64,000 nucleotides of DNA. It comes from Lederbergia wuyishanensis. Its GTDB lineage: Bacteria > Bacillota > Bacilli > Bacillales > Bacillaceae_C. A program made the translations under genes and the position numbers. Under the pieces are notes generated by a model. It did no database searches, was not told the DNA's origin, and worked only from the letters and a program-made list of their open reading frames with translations. Below, in pieces: positions 17,560-26,696 of this stretch (the first letter of the stretch is position 1; each line of letters begins with the position of its first letter). Location of the stretch: assembly GCF_022900255.1 (NCBI RefSeq), contig NZ_JALIRM010000002.1:248001-312000 (forward strand), given 5' to 3'.

Positions 17560-18899
17560 GTGATTATGGAAGTTCATAAAAGGCAGGGATTTAAAGTCGC
17601 TGCCATCACAAGAAAGTGTAATCTATTCTATGTATATCTTGAAATGGATTTTGAAGAGGCCTGCAAGTGGGTGGAGGAATTGAGGACAAGGGAGCGGAAA
17701 CTGGATTTCTATCAGGATAAGATCCTGGATTGGCTGGAGGAGCGCTGTAATTTCAAAGATGTCGGGGACAGCACCGTACGAACTTATGTTAGGGAGCTTC
17801 GGGAAAAGTACCATATTCCCAAATCACTTGCCTTCCGCAGTTACAAAGCCATTGAGGAGTTGTCAAAAGGAAAACAGATGCTGGTGGATTTCGGGGAATC
17901 AAAAGTGAAAACATCTGAAGGAAAAATCATGAAACTATATGTCATGGCCTTTGTCCTTTCCCACACGCGATGTCCTGCGCTGCCATGAAAAAGCCTTCAA
18001 ATATTATGGAGGGATGACGGAAGAGATTGTCTATACGGAAGAATTCCAGGCATACATGCAACAAAGAGGGTTCAGGGTCTACCTGTGCCGGGCTGCGGAT
18101 CCCGAATCGAAGGGAAAGGTTGAGAGCGTTGTGAAATTCATTAAAAGGAACTTTGCGAAAAACCGGGTATTCCATCAGATTGATATCTGGAACGAACAAT
18201 GTCTGGCCTGGCTTCAACGAAAAGGGAATTACCAGAAGCACAATACAATAAAAAAGAGACCTGTCGAAGTGTTCGCCCTGGAAAAGCCACACTTGCGAAA
18301 AGTCTCCTCTCTGCTCTCTTTCGAGAACAACCATGCATCAAGTATAACAAGGACAATATTATTAAATTTCAGTCAAACCGTTATTCTGTTCCGTTGGGGA
18401 CATATAGGCCCAACGGTGATAACACCGTACCTACCCGGATCGCAGGTGAAGAGCTGATCATCGAAAGGATTCCCGGTGAGGAGCCATTGGCTGTCCATCG
18501 CCTCTCCGAGGCAAAAGGGCAGCTAATCAAGAACATACACCATTCCAGGGGCAGAACCAAAGGGATACCGACCTACATGGATACGGTAAAAGACTCCTTT
18601 AAAGATGAAGAATAGATTCAGCGCTATCTTGATGAAATATACAGGATCAGCTCCAAGTTCATCAAAGGGCTGTAAAGGATTACTACCCATACATCGAGTC
18701 CATCCTGGATATTTGTATGGAAAAATCCCTGTGGAGCGCCAATGACTATTACGATGTGGCCAAGCATTTGGCCGGAGTACAGGGGCTCGAGGACGCAATT
18801 CCTGATAGTGGGGATGTCGGGTCTGTCTCTGAGTATTACAAAGAAAAAGCTTCCTTGAGGGAACTGGATGGCTACCTGAAAATCTTGGGAGGTGCCTGA
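17560..18899 (+). pseudogene. istA: istA, IS21-family transposase (frameshifted, internally deleted)
   Basis: Fragments of an IstA transposase appear in three frames. The helix-turn-helix N-terminal part (to about 17960) retains YLEMDFEEAC and YHIPKSLAFRSY-like stretches. The middle (17960-18300) has DPESKGKVESVVKFIKRNF of the DDE core but lacks residues around the second acidic position. The C-terminal end closes at 18899, just before istB. Several frameshifts, in-frame stops and at least two small deletions make it non-functional. Confidence 0.82.
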
Positions 18900-18900
18900 G

Positions 18901-19586
18901 ATGAATTTTTCAGTCGAGGACTTACAGGCACAGTTTCAGCGTCTGAGAATGACGGAAACTTCAAAAGAACTGCCAGATTTTTTGAGACAGGCAGAGACCC
19001 ACGCGTGGACCTACAAGGAGTTTCTTCGGGAACTGCTGATGTATGAGGAAAAACCGCGTGAAGAGAAAATGATTGAGAAGCACTTGAAATGGGCAAAGTT
19101 CCCTTACCAGAAAAGCCTGAAGAAGTTTGACCTGAAGGAACAGCCATCAATCAGTGAAGGGTAGTTAAGGCAACTCCGCGAGATCTCATGGCTGGAGGAA
19201 TCATTCAATTTGATCTTTCTGGGCTCGCCGGGAGTCGGAAAAACCCATATTGCGATTGGATTGGGATTGGAGGCCATTCACAGAGGATACCGTGTGTCAT
19301 TCATTCCCATGGGCGAGTTGGTTCCCCTACTGAAAAGCGAAGAGTACCTACGAAAATCCCAGCTGCAGTTGAGACGGATCAGAGGGGCTGACCTCGTCAT
19401 CATTGATGACCTGATGTACATGGCCATGGACCAGAACGAGGCCAATCTGTTCTTTCATCTGGTCAACCATTTCTATGAACGAAGTTCCATTATACTGACA
19501 TCAAACAAAGGGCCCGAGAAGTGGGGAGAATTACTTGTAGACCAGGGGATTACAACGGCGATCCTAGATCGCCTCAGAGCGTAGAC
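18901..19586 (+). pseudogene. istB: istB, IS21 helper ATPase (amber stop and IS insertion)
   Basis: The frame from ATG 18901 (GGGAGGTG upstream) is interrupted by TAG at 19162-19164, yet continues in the same frame with the Walker A motif GSPGVGKTH and Walker B VIIDDL. This looks like a point mutation to a stop, probably from CAG. The protein is then cut after ILDRL by the IS1182-type insertion. The missing tail (LLHRSEVLHFDGDS) is found in frame at 21290-21394. Non-functional. Confidence 0.85.
19556..19574. repeat. Target-site duplication, left copy
   Basis: A 19-bp sequence starting CGGCGATCC, identical to 21282-21300. It is itself nearly palindromic (GGCGATC CTA GATCGCC). Confidence 0.85.
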
Positions 19587-19624
19587 AAAAGGGTTGGAAA
19601 TCATTTTGATTTCCAACCCTTTTC
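19587..19624 (-). terminator. Bidirectional terminator at the end of the IS1182 element
   Basis: A 17-bp perfect stem, AAAAGGGTTGGAAATCA (19587-19603) with TGATTTCCAACCCTTTT (19607-19623). T-runs on both strands suit both the transposase and any read-through from istB. Confidence 0.88.
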
Positions 19625-19683
19625 CTATTAATTCAGGTTAAATCTGTGAAAAAGTTCATTTCAGCTTTCCATTTTGCTTCTCA

Positions 19684-21052
19684 TTAAGCGTCGGTTGGCG
19701 TTTTCCATGTCCAACTGGCCAACTTCTTAAGATTTAAGGCAGCAAAAGTCAGCATCGCCTGCATGGACTAATTTTTTAATACCTTTTAAGGTTGTCCAGC
19801 GCATGCCATGCTTTTCTTTGGCATCGGCAAAGACACGTTCAATCGTCTCTTTACGCTTTCCGTATATTTCTTTAATTTCATGATTGTGTCGTAAGTCCTC
19901 AGCTACATCCAAGTAATCTTGCCAGATATGACGTTGGATCCTTTTTTGGTGATTCTTACTCTCCGTGCATTGGCTAAGCACCGGACACGTGGCACAAATA
20001 GAAGGAGTTGATGCATACTCACGATAACCTTTCTTCGTTGTTGTGCGGTAGTTAAGAACCTGTCCTTCGGGACAGATATAACAGTCGTAATACTCGTCAT
20101 AGACATACTCGTGTTTTTTGAAAAAGCCTTCTTTTGTCATTGGGCGTTTGTATGGTAGTGCTGGAAGAACCTGATTCTCTATAAGAAAGTTGGCAATAGC
20201 CGGCGTTTTGTAAGCTGCATCAGCGGCAACAACGATTGGACGTCCTACCTGGTCGATGATTTTCTGGACTAGCGGTTCAAGCATATTACTATCGTGAACA
20301 TTTCCTGGAGTGACGATGTTTGCGAGTACAAATCCCTTCTCGTCCGTAGCAGCGTGAAAAGAATAGGCAAATTGCTTTGTCCGTTCATCCTTAACGTAAT
20401 AACCACTCTCAGGGTCCGTTGTCGATTCTTTAATCTCCTTGTACTCTTCTGTTTCAAACTTTTCCGGTGGGAATGGTTTCTTCCCGTTCTTTTCACGATC
20501 AAGGTTGAGCTCCTCCTGGAGCCTCTTCTCATAAGCTCGCGTCTCTTTACGAACAACCTTCTTCTCGAACTTTCTCTTATTCGCACTCGCTTTAACATGG
20601 GTCGAATCAATGAAGACATGATCTGGGCTGAGAAGCCCACGATTTGTCACTTCGTTTAGAACTTTATAGAAAATCTGCTCGAACAGATAAGTATCTGCAA
20701 ATCGACGGACATAGTTTTTCCCAAACGTGGAGAAGTGAGGAACCTCGGTATGAAAGCCAAAGCCTAGAAACCAGCGATATGCCACGTTCGTTTCAATTTC
20801 CTTGATTGTCTGGCGCATGGATCGGATGCCGAAGGTATACTGAATGAATGTCATCTTGATCAGCACTACAGGATCTATGCTGGGTCTACCGATGGTCGAG
20901 TAAAGATCTTCAACTAATGGATAGATGAAGGAGAAATCAATAGCTGCATCTAGTTTGCGAACTAGATGATTTTGAGGAACCAACTGCTCTATGGTCAGCA
21001 TTTCCAGCTGTTCGCGCTCATTGATTTGATTCTTCGTCATCATATCCATCAC
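19684..21052 (-). pseudogene. IS1182-family transposase with C-terminal frameshift
   Basis: An open frame of 441 codons (21052 to 19727) encodes a DDE transposase with the usual N-terminal region, HVFIDSTHVKASANK core and a Cys-rich zinc-like segment (CPEGQ, CATCPVLSQC). After GIKKL the frame reads VHAGDADFCCLKS and stops. The next frame instead gives the family-conserved SMQAMLTFAALNLKKLA and ends at 19684. So one base has been gained or lost in the A/T run near 19770. The probable start is ATG 21043 after GAGGTG. Activity is doubtful but only the tail is affected. Confidence 0.8.
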
Positions 21053-21077
21053 CTCATATTTTTTAATAAGAAATACC

Positions 21078-21204
21078 GTTGATTGGAGCGTAGGGCGGCG
21101 ACTCCTGCGGGAACAGCGCGAGCTGAAGACCCTGGACTGAGCACAGCGAGGGAAGCGGCTGAAGCCGTGCCCGCGGAACGCGTCCGCCCGAAGCGGAAAT
21201 CAAC
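21078..21204. repeat. GC-rich Bacillaceae-type repeat with inverted ends, nested in the IS
   Basis: 127 bp of about 60% GC in an AT-rich setting. The ends are inverted: GTTGATTGGAGCG...GGGCGG (21078-21098) against CCGCCC..AGCGGAAATCAAC (21184-21204). Internal blocks such as ACTCCTGCGGGAACAGC and AAGCGGCTGAAGCCGTGCCC match repeats I remember as common between genes in Bacillus relatives. Here it lies between the transposase start and the IS end. It may be a MITE or a structured element. Confidence 0.65.
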
Positions 21205-21281
21205 TTTCCTAGGTTACCACTATTTTAAAAGAAAAAAGACCGTAGGCAAACACCTAAATTTCTGTATTTGTCTACAGTCTG

Positions 21282-21300
21282 CGGCGATCCTAGATCGCCT
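21282..21300. repeat. Target-site duplication, right copy
   Basis: Exact copy of 19556-19574. The severed istB reading frame resumes within it. Confidence 0.85.
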
Positions 21301-21506
21301 TCTCCACCGCTCTGAAGTTCTCCATTTTGATGGCGACAGCCATATAATCAAATATCGTGAGACTGTATTTCAAGCGAAAAGTGTTCAAAGTTAACGAGCA
21401 AAAAGTGTACATAATCACTTGACGGTTACAACTTCTTTGTTTTAATCAAGTATAAAATGATTTTTACTTCAAATAATATAGAAAATCTATTGAGGGATAT
21501 GTTCAA

Positions 21507-22991
21507 ATGACAAACCATCTAAATGAAATTAGCTTCCCTAATTATGAAAAAGTAAAATCCATCCTCAACCATTCACCAGATTTGATTTGTAGAACACTTG
21601 AAGTTGGTGGAGTTTGTCTCGAAGTTATTTTCATGAAAAACTTAATTAAAAAAGAGTTACTAAATGAGTATGTAATTAAATACATTCAACAACTTCCAAA
21701 AGAATGCATAACTTACTCTTATTTATTGAAAAACATACCAATGGACGAAGTAATGACAAACCTTGAGGAACAAGAGGTTATCTCTTCGCTCTTAAATGGA
21801 TTCGCTTATGTTTACTTATCAGACGAAAGTAAAGCATTTATGGTAAATTGCTCCAACCCAATTGAAAGATCCATCGAAAAAGCAGAAACAGAATCTTTGG
21901 TATACGGTCCTAAAATATCGTTTACAGAATCATTATCTTCTAATATTAAAATTATAAGACAAAATCTAAATGATTCTAAATTGTGTACAGATGAATTAGA
22001 AATAGGAGAACGTGTTAAAAAGCAAGTAAGAATTATATATCTTAAAGATATAGCGGATGATGAAACCATTAAAACACTTAAGGAGAAGTTTGAAAATATA
22101 AAAACTGATGATATTAGTGACAGTTCAGTATTGGCACATTATCTTGAAGATAACCATTACTCAATTTTTCCACAGTTTATACTAACTGAGTTGCCCGATA
22201 GATTCCTCTATTCTATCTTAAACGGAAGGATTGGTGTTCTTATAGATAGAAGTCCAATTGCTATTATCGGACCTGCTAATTTTTTTTCATTTATTGAATC
22301 AACAGAAGATATATATTTGAGATGGTCTTTAAGTACTTTAATAAGATTTATACGATTTTTTGCTATGACAGGTTCACTATTTTTTACAGCATTTTATGTT
22401 GCAACCATGACATTTCACTTTGAACTAATTCCATCAAAATTGTTACTTATAATCGGGCAATCACGTTCACAAGTTCCTTTTCCACCTTTGCTAGAAGCAC
22501 TTTTATTGGAATTATTAATTGAATTACTTAGAGAGGCTGGGGCACGCCTTCCATCAAAAGTAGGACAAACAATGGGGATTGTAGGAGGTATTGTTATTGG
22601 CCAAGCAACTGTTGAGGCAGGTTTAACTAGCAACATTTTAATTATTATCGTGGCATTTAGTGCATTAGGTGCGTTTACGGCTCCTGTTTATGAAATGGGG
22701 ACTGCTATAAGAATTGCTAGATTTCCTTTCATTATTCTAGCAGGAATTTGGGGATTAAATGGGATTATTATCGGAGTCTGTGTACTGATGGTCCACCTGT
22801 TAAAATTGACATCATTAAACAAACCTTATCTCGCACCTTTATACCCGTTTAGGATAAAGGATTTAAAGTACTTCTTAATACGTCTTCCACACCATTTTTA
22901 TAAGAGACGTCCTGTTGTCACTCATCCAAAAGACACATTTCGCACAAGGTGGAGATTTAAAAAAACAGAAAAAGATTTAGATGAATTTTGA
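21507..22991 (+). CDS. Spore germinant receptor subunit A (GerXA)
   Basis: A 494-aa GerA-family protein: a soluble N-terminal domain of about 270 residues, then four to five membrane helices with the conserved PFPPLLEALLLELLIELLREAG segment split over about 325-347 and a basic C-terminal tail. Subunit A joins B and C in the inner membrane of the spore to sense small-molecule germinants. ATG 21507 follows GAGGGATA. The stop overlaps the upstream part of the next gene, giving a tight A-B-C operon. It lies inside att segment 3-4, unusual cargo for a cassette. Confidence 0.92.
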   Translation: MTNHLNEISFPNYEKVKSILNHSPDLICRTLEVGGVCLEVIFMKNLIKKELLNEYVIKYIQQLPKECITYSYLLKNIPMDEVMTNLEEQEVISSLLNGFAYVYLSDESKAFMVNCSNPIERSIEKAETESLVYGPKISFTESLSSNIKIIRQNLNDSKLCTDELEIGERVKKQVRIIYLKDIADDETIKTLKEKFENIKTDDISDSSVLAHYLEDNHYSIFPQFILTELPDRFLYSILNGRIGVLIDRSPIAIIGPANFFSFIESTEDIYLRWSLSTLIRFIRFFAMTGSLFFTAFYVATMTFHFELIPSKLLLIIGQSRSQVPFPPLLEALLLELLIELLREAGARLPSKVGQTMGIVGGIVIGQATVEAGLTSNILIIIVAFSALGAFTAPVYEMGTAIRIARFPFIILAGIWGLNGIIIGVCVLMVHLLKLTSLNKPYLAPLYPFRIKDLKYFLIRLPHHFYKRRPVVTHPKDTFRTRWRFKKTEKDLDEF

Positions 22992-22999
22992 GGTGGATA

Positions 23000-24094
23000 A
23001 TGAAATCAAATATTAGTTTTGTAAATGCCTATATTGCTTTCTTTATCATACACACTTCCCAAATTGGTATGGGCATACTTGGAGTCCCTAGGATTATTTA
23101 TCTTGAATCTAAGAAAGATGCTTGGATCTCAGTTTTACTATCTGGTCTATTCATTAGTCTTATTACTTGGATTATTATTAGCATACTTAAAAAACATGGA
23201 AACTGTAATCTTTTTGAAATACACGAAAATTTATTTGGTCGCTTTATAGGAAGTATCATCAATACCTTAATTGTCATTTACTTTATTGCTGTACATTACT
23301 CTATCATTATCAGTTATGTTGAATTGTCCCTAACATGGGGATATGAAGGAGTTTATGAATGGGTAGGCACCTTAGCGCTATTATTAATAACAATTTATGC
23401 AGTATCAGGTGGATTCAGAGTAGTTGCAGGGATAAGCTTCTTATCCTTTTTAATGACTATATGGCTGCTATTTGTGATATATCAACCACTTAATTCCATA
23501 AACTTAACTAGAATTTTACCCGTCATGTCAACAACTCCGTCAGAAATGATGAAAGGAGTTTTTAAAAGCAGTTTTACAATGTTGGGTTTTGAAACTTTAT
23601 TTTTCATTTTTCCTTTTATAAAGGAGAAAAAGAAACTACTTCTATTCAGTCAATTAGCAATTTGGTTTACCACCCTTCTTGTTTTAATTGCAACTGTAAT
23701 TTCCATATTATTTTTTAGCCCTAAAGAATTAGAAAAACAGATCTGGCCTATTGTCAGTATGATAAGCACTGTCCGCTTTCCATTTATTGAGCGCTTTGAA
23801 TTTATAGGAGTTGCATTATGGATATTAGTTATTTTTCCAAATTTATGTATAACTTTATTCATTTCTTCCAAAGGAGTTAAACAAGTATTTCATTTAAAAA
23901 TAACACATGGAATATGGGTAATCTCAATAATCATCTTTATCATGAGTTTTTTTGTCACAAAAAGAGTTGATAACAACCGTTTTTTTGATAAAGTTGGTGA
24001 AATTGGCTTTTACCTTTGGTTTATCTATCCGATATTCTTATATTTCATTTCAATCATCAAATCTAAAATTTTTTTTCATTTAAAACGGAGTTGA
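23000..24094 (+). CDS. Spore germinant receptor subunit B (GerXB), permease-like
   Basis: A 364-aa protein with about ten membrane helices in the GerAB/amino-acid permease (APC) fold, the subunit thought to bind the germinant. I chose ATG 23000 because GAGGTGG (22990-22996) precedes it closely; a longer frame from TTG 22988 has no ribosome binding site. It starts 8 bp after subunit A and ends 4 bp before subunit C. Helical membrane segments alternate from about residue 10 to 355. Confidence 0.92.
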   Translation: MKSNISFVNAYIAFFIIHTSQIGMGILGVPRIIYLESKKDAWISVLLSGLFISLITWIIISILKKHGNCNLFEIHENLFGRFIGSIINTLIVIYFIAVHYSIIISYVELSLTWGYEGVYEWVGTLALLLITIYAVSGGFRVVAGISFLSFLMTIWLLFVIYQPLNSINLTRILPVMSTTPSEMMKGVFKSSFTMLGFETLFFIFPFIKEKKKLLLFSQLAIWFTTLLVLIATVISILFFSPKELEKQIWPIVSMISTVRFPFIERFEFIGVALWILVIFPNLCITLFISSKGVKQVFHLKITHGIWVISIIIFIMSFFVTKRVDNNRFFDKVGEIGFYLWFIYPIFLYFISIIKSKIFFHLKRS

Positions 24095-24098
24095 AAAA

Positions 24099-25229
24099 AT
24101 GAAAATATGGCTTATTCTACTTTGTTTCTTTCTCTGTACTGCATGTATGCCACCGGAAAAAATATTAGAAAGGCAAGGAATTTTAACTATTATTGGTTTT
24201 GACTTACTTGAAGAGGATACATACAAAGGTACTATTAGCTTATTACAATTCGACCGTAAAGAAGAAAAGACGAGTGTAACCATTTCTGCCGTCGGAACTA
24301 CAAGCAAACAAATAAGACAAAGGTTAGAGCAACAGACAAGCCACGACATTACCTCTGGACAATTAAGGACAATTTTATTTGATAAATATATGACAGAAAT
24401 GATTGGGATTTCATCTTTTCTAGACACAATGCAACGAGATAGTAGCTTCGGATCTTTAGTATTTTTGGCAATTACAAACAATGCTGAGAGTACAATTAAT
24501 AATAAAAACTATGAAGAATATCCTGAAATGGGTTCATATATTTATCAATTATTAGATAAGCACCAAAAGAAGGAAATGTTAATAAACTCCAACTTGCATG
24601 ATTTTATTTCCACACTATATGAAACTGGTATCGATCCTACATTACCTATTCTATCGAATGAGAATGGTGTAGCACCCTATTTAGATGGGGTTGCATTATT
24701 TAGGGATGATAAAATGGTTGGTTCTATTTCCATGAAAAAAACCCTGTATATTAAATTATTCACCAATAATAATGCTTTTTTGGGGGATATAACTTTAAAT
24801 ATTCCTATAGAGGTATTAGAAGAAAAGGGAATAAAAATAGTCGAAAAGCAAAAAGGAGATAATTTAAATATTACAATTCACCCAATAAAGTACCGCGGAA
24901 ATGTTGAATTATCTCAGAATGAGTCGGTTAATTTAAATGCATCTATTTTAGTTTCATCTATAGAATTACAGCCTTCTGTTACTCTTAAAAACAAGGAATC
25001 AATAAAAAAGATGGAGCTAATAATTGAAGAAGAACTAAACAAAGAATTCGGGGATATTCTTGAGGAGTTTAGAAAATTAAATACTGATCCAATTGGCATT
25101 GGAAGAAAAATAAAAAGTATAAGAAAATTTTCCAATTTAAATGAAAAAGATTTGAGAGAAAAGTATTCCAGATTAAATTTAAAACCAAGTATTAAGGTAG
25201 AGATCAAACGAACAGGGGCAATAGATTAG
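24099..25229 (+). CDS. Spore germinant receptor subunit C (GerXC), lipoprotein
   Basis: A 376-aa Ger(x)C family protein. The first 15 residues form a lipoprotein signal peptide with lipidation at Cys16 (CTAC). The rest is the soluble extracytoplasmic domain, ending in the usual NLNEKDLREKYSRLN-type C-terminal helix region. In known receptors subunit C is anchored on the outer face of the spore inner membrane. It is the last gene of the operon, followed by a strong terminator at 25281. Confidence 0.9.
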   Translation: MKIWLILLCFFLCTACMPPEKILERQGILTIIGFDLLEEDTYKGTISLLQFDRKEEKTSVTISAVGTTSKQIRQRLEQQTSHDITSGQLRTILFDKYMTEMIGISSFLDTMQRDSSFGSLVFLAITNNAESTINNKNYEEYPEMGSYIYQLLDKHQKKEMLINSNLHDFISTLYETGIDPTLPILSNENGVAPYLDGVALFRDDKMVGSISMKKTLYIKLFTNNNAFLGDITLNIPIEVLEEKGIKIVEKQKGDNLNITIHPIKYRGNVELSQNESVNLNASILVSSIELQPSVTLKNKESIKKMELIIEEELNKEFGDILEEFRKLNTDPIGIGRKIKSIRKFSNLNEKDLREKYSRLNLKPSIKVEIKRTGAID

Positions 25230-25280
25230 AAAATATAGTAGAGAAAGTCCATGTATACGAATTTATTTACCGGGAGTGTA

Positions 25281-25337
25281 AACTAAACCGTGTAAGTGAG
25301 AGAGCGTACGGCTCTCACTTCACTGTTTAGTTTTTTT
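25281..25337 (+). terminator. Long hairpin terminator of the ger operon
   Basis: AACTAAAC (25281-25288) pairs with GTTTAGTT (25325-25332), enclosing a second stem AAGTGAGAG/CTCTCACTT (25293-25301 and 25311-25319), then TTTTT. One of the strongest hairpins in the window. Confidence 0.92.
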
Positions 25338-25375
25338 ATTGGTAAAATAAAACAAATGAATGGGAGGTATTTCTA

Positions 25376-26600
25376 ATAACTAAATCTAAACGAGAAGAGA
25401 AATCGGTTGAATTAGCAAATCAGATCCTAGAAAACTACCAACCAAAAACTGTTGAAGATATGCAAAATGCGCTGAAAGATATATTCGGCCCCATGTTTGA
25501 GGCTATGTTAAAAGGTGAAATGGACAACCATATGGGCTATGAATCCAATGATAAAAATGAGAAATAACAGGCAACAGGCGTAATGGTTATGGAGAGAAAA
25601 CCTTAAAGACAAGTGCAGGAGAAGTAGACATTAAGGTGCCCCGTGATCGGATGGCTCCTTTGATCCTCAACTGATACCGTAACGCAAAAAAGACGTGTCC
25701 GCCATTGAAAATAAGGTGATTTCGATGTATGCCAGCAGGATGTCGCAACGGGATATTTCTTCGACGATTGAAGATATCTATGGTTTTTCTGTTTCACACG
25801 AAATGATATCGGTTATTACCCATCATGTGCTCCCCGAATTGGAGGAATGGCAAACGCGTCCGTTAAGCAGCTACTATGCGTTTGTCTTTGTAGATTGCAT
25901 GTTTACAACCATTCGGAACCAGTATGAATCAAAGAAATATGCTATCTATACGATATTAGGCTATACCATGGAAGGTAGGAAGGAAATACTTGACCTCTGG
26001 CTGAATGAGACAGAAAGCAAGCATAAATGGATGCAAATCTTTGATGAAATCAAGGCAAAGGGCGTGGAAGACATCTTCTTTCTTTCAATGGATGGAGTCA
26101 GTGGCTTAGAGGAAGGTGCCAAGGCTATTTTTCCTCAAGTCATCGTGCAGCGATGCATCGTCCATTTGATCCGAAATTCCATCAAATACGTACCAAGCAA
26201 GGATTATAAAGCATTAAGAAAGGTATATAGTGCTCCAAGTCTGAAGGCTTGCCAGAGTGCCTTTGAATCTTTCAAACAACAATGGGCAGTCTACCTAGGA
26301 GCTATTGACGTATGGGTGAGGAATTTCCATCACGTCGAACAGCTCTTTGACTACGGCAGCGCTATTCGCAAAATCATGTATACCACTAACGCTGTTGAAA
26401 GCATCCACTCCAGCTTCAGGAAAGTGACAAAAAAAGGAGCATTCCCCAATGAGAATGCCCTGTTGAAAGTATTGTATTTACGTATTAAAGAACTGGAAAC
26501 AAAGTGGGATAGCGGCGGTATCCAAAACTGGGTCATGGTTAGGAACCAACTGCTCCTTCATGACGAGCTTAAAGATAGGGTATCAAAATACCTTGAGTAA
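25376..26600 (+). pseudogene. IS256-family transposase (frameshifted)
   Basis: The N-terminal part (ELANQILENYQPKTVEDMQ) ends in a stop at 25565. A second frame supplies NGYGEKTLK...GEVDIKVPRDR, and a third from about 25660 runs to 26600 with the catalytic residues: Asp in VFVDCMF, Asp in LSMDGVSG and Glu in TNAVESIHSSFRK. At least two frameshifts and one stop show that it is inactive. I could not identify inverted ends with confidence. It lies between the ger operon and att site 4. Confidence 0.85.
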
Positions 26601-26654
26601 AGTGGACTTACACACTTTATTTGACAAGCCCAATTTACCTGTGAAGAACCTCAT

Positions 26655-26672
26655 TTACTTATGGTACGGTTC
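26655..26672 (-). repeat. SCC-type att site 4
   Basis: Minus-strand reading GAACCGTACCATAAGTAA, one mismatch to rlmH. It is embedded in a dyad (TACGGT/ACCGTA, 26664-26679) and bracketed by AACCTCA (26647-26653) and TGAGGTT (26690-26696). This is the best-formed terminus of the set. Confidence 0.82.
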
Positions 26673-26696
26673 ACCGTACTAATTATAATTGAGGTT

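Larger units (their letters stand above)
19575..21281 (-). mobile_element. IS1182-family insertion sequence inside istB
   Basis: The 1707-bp insertion has inverted ends CAGAGCGTAGACAAA (from 19575) and CAGACTGTAGACAAA (minus strand from 21281). It is flanked by an exact 19-bp duplication of a palindromic target (19556-19574 and 21282-21300, core GGCGATC/GATCGCC). Palindromic target choice fits the family. It contains one transposase gene, a transcription terminator near the left end and a GC-rich repeat near the right end. Confidence 0.88.
17441..21411 (+). mobile_element. IS21-family element, decayed and interrupted by an IS1182-family insertion
   Basis: The left terminus TGAACAGTTTTCGCGCG (from 17441) and the inverted right terminus TGTACACTTTTTGCTCG (minus strand, ending at 21411) share the IS21-type pattern with a second internal copy of the AACACTTTTCGC block. 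Between them lie istA and istB pseudogenes. The right 120 bp carry the severed istB tail. Removing the nested 1.7-kb insertion leaves about 2.25 kb, close to the IS21 norm. No target duplication could be proven. Confidence 0.8.

Noticed and set aside
17266-26672. A Ccr-type serine recombinase hidden in the largest cassette
   Set aside because: All frames there are accounted for by IS21, IS1182 and IS256 transposase remains and the ger operon; no resolvase catalytic domain is seen.
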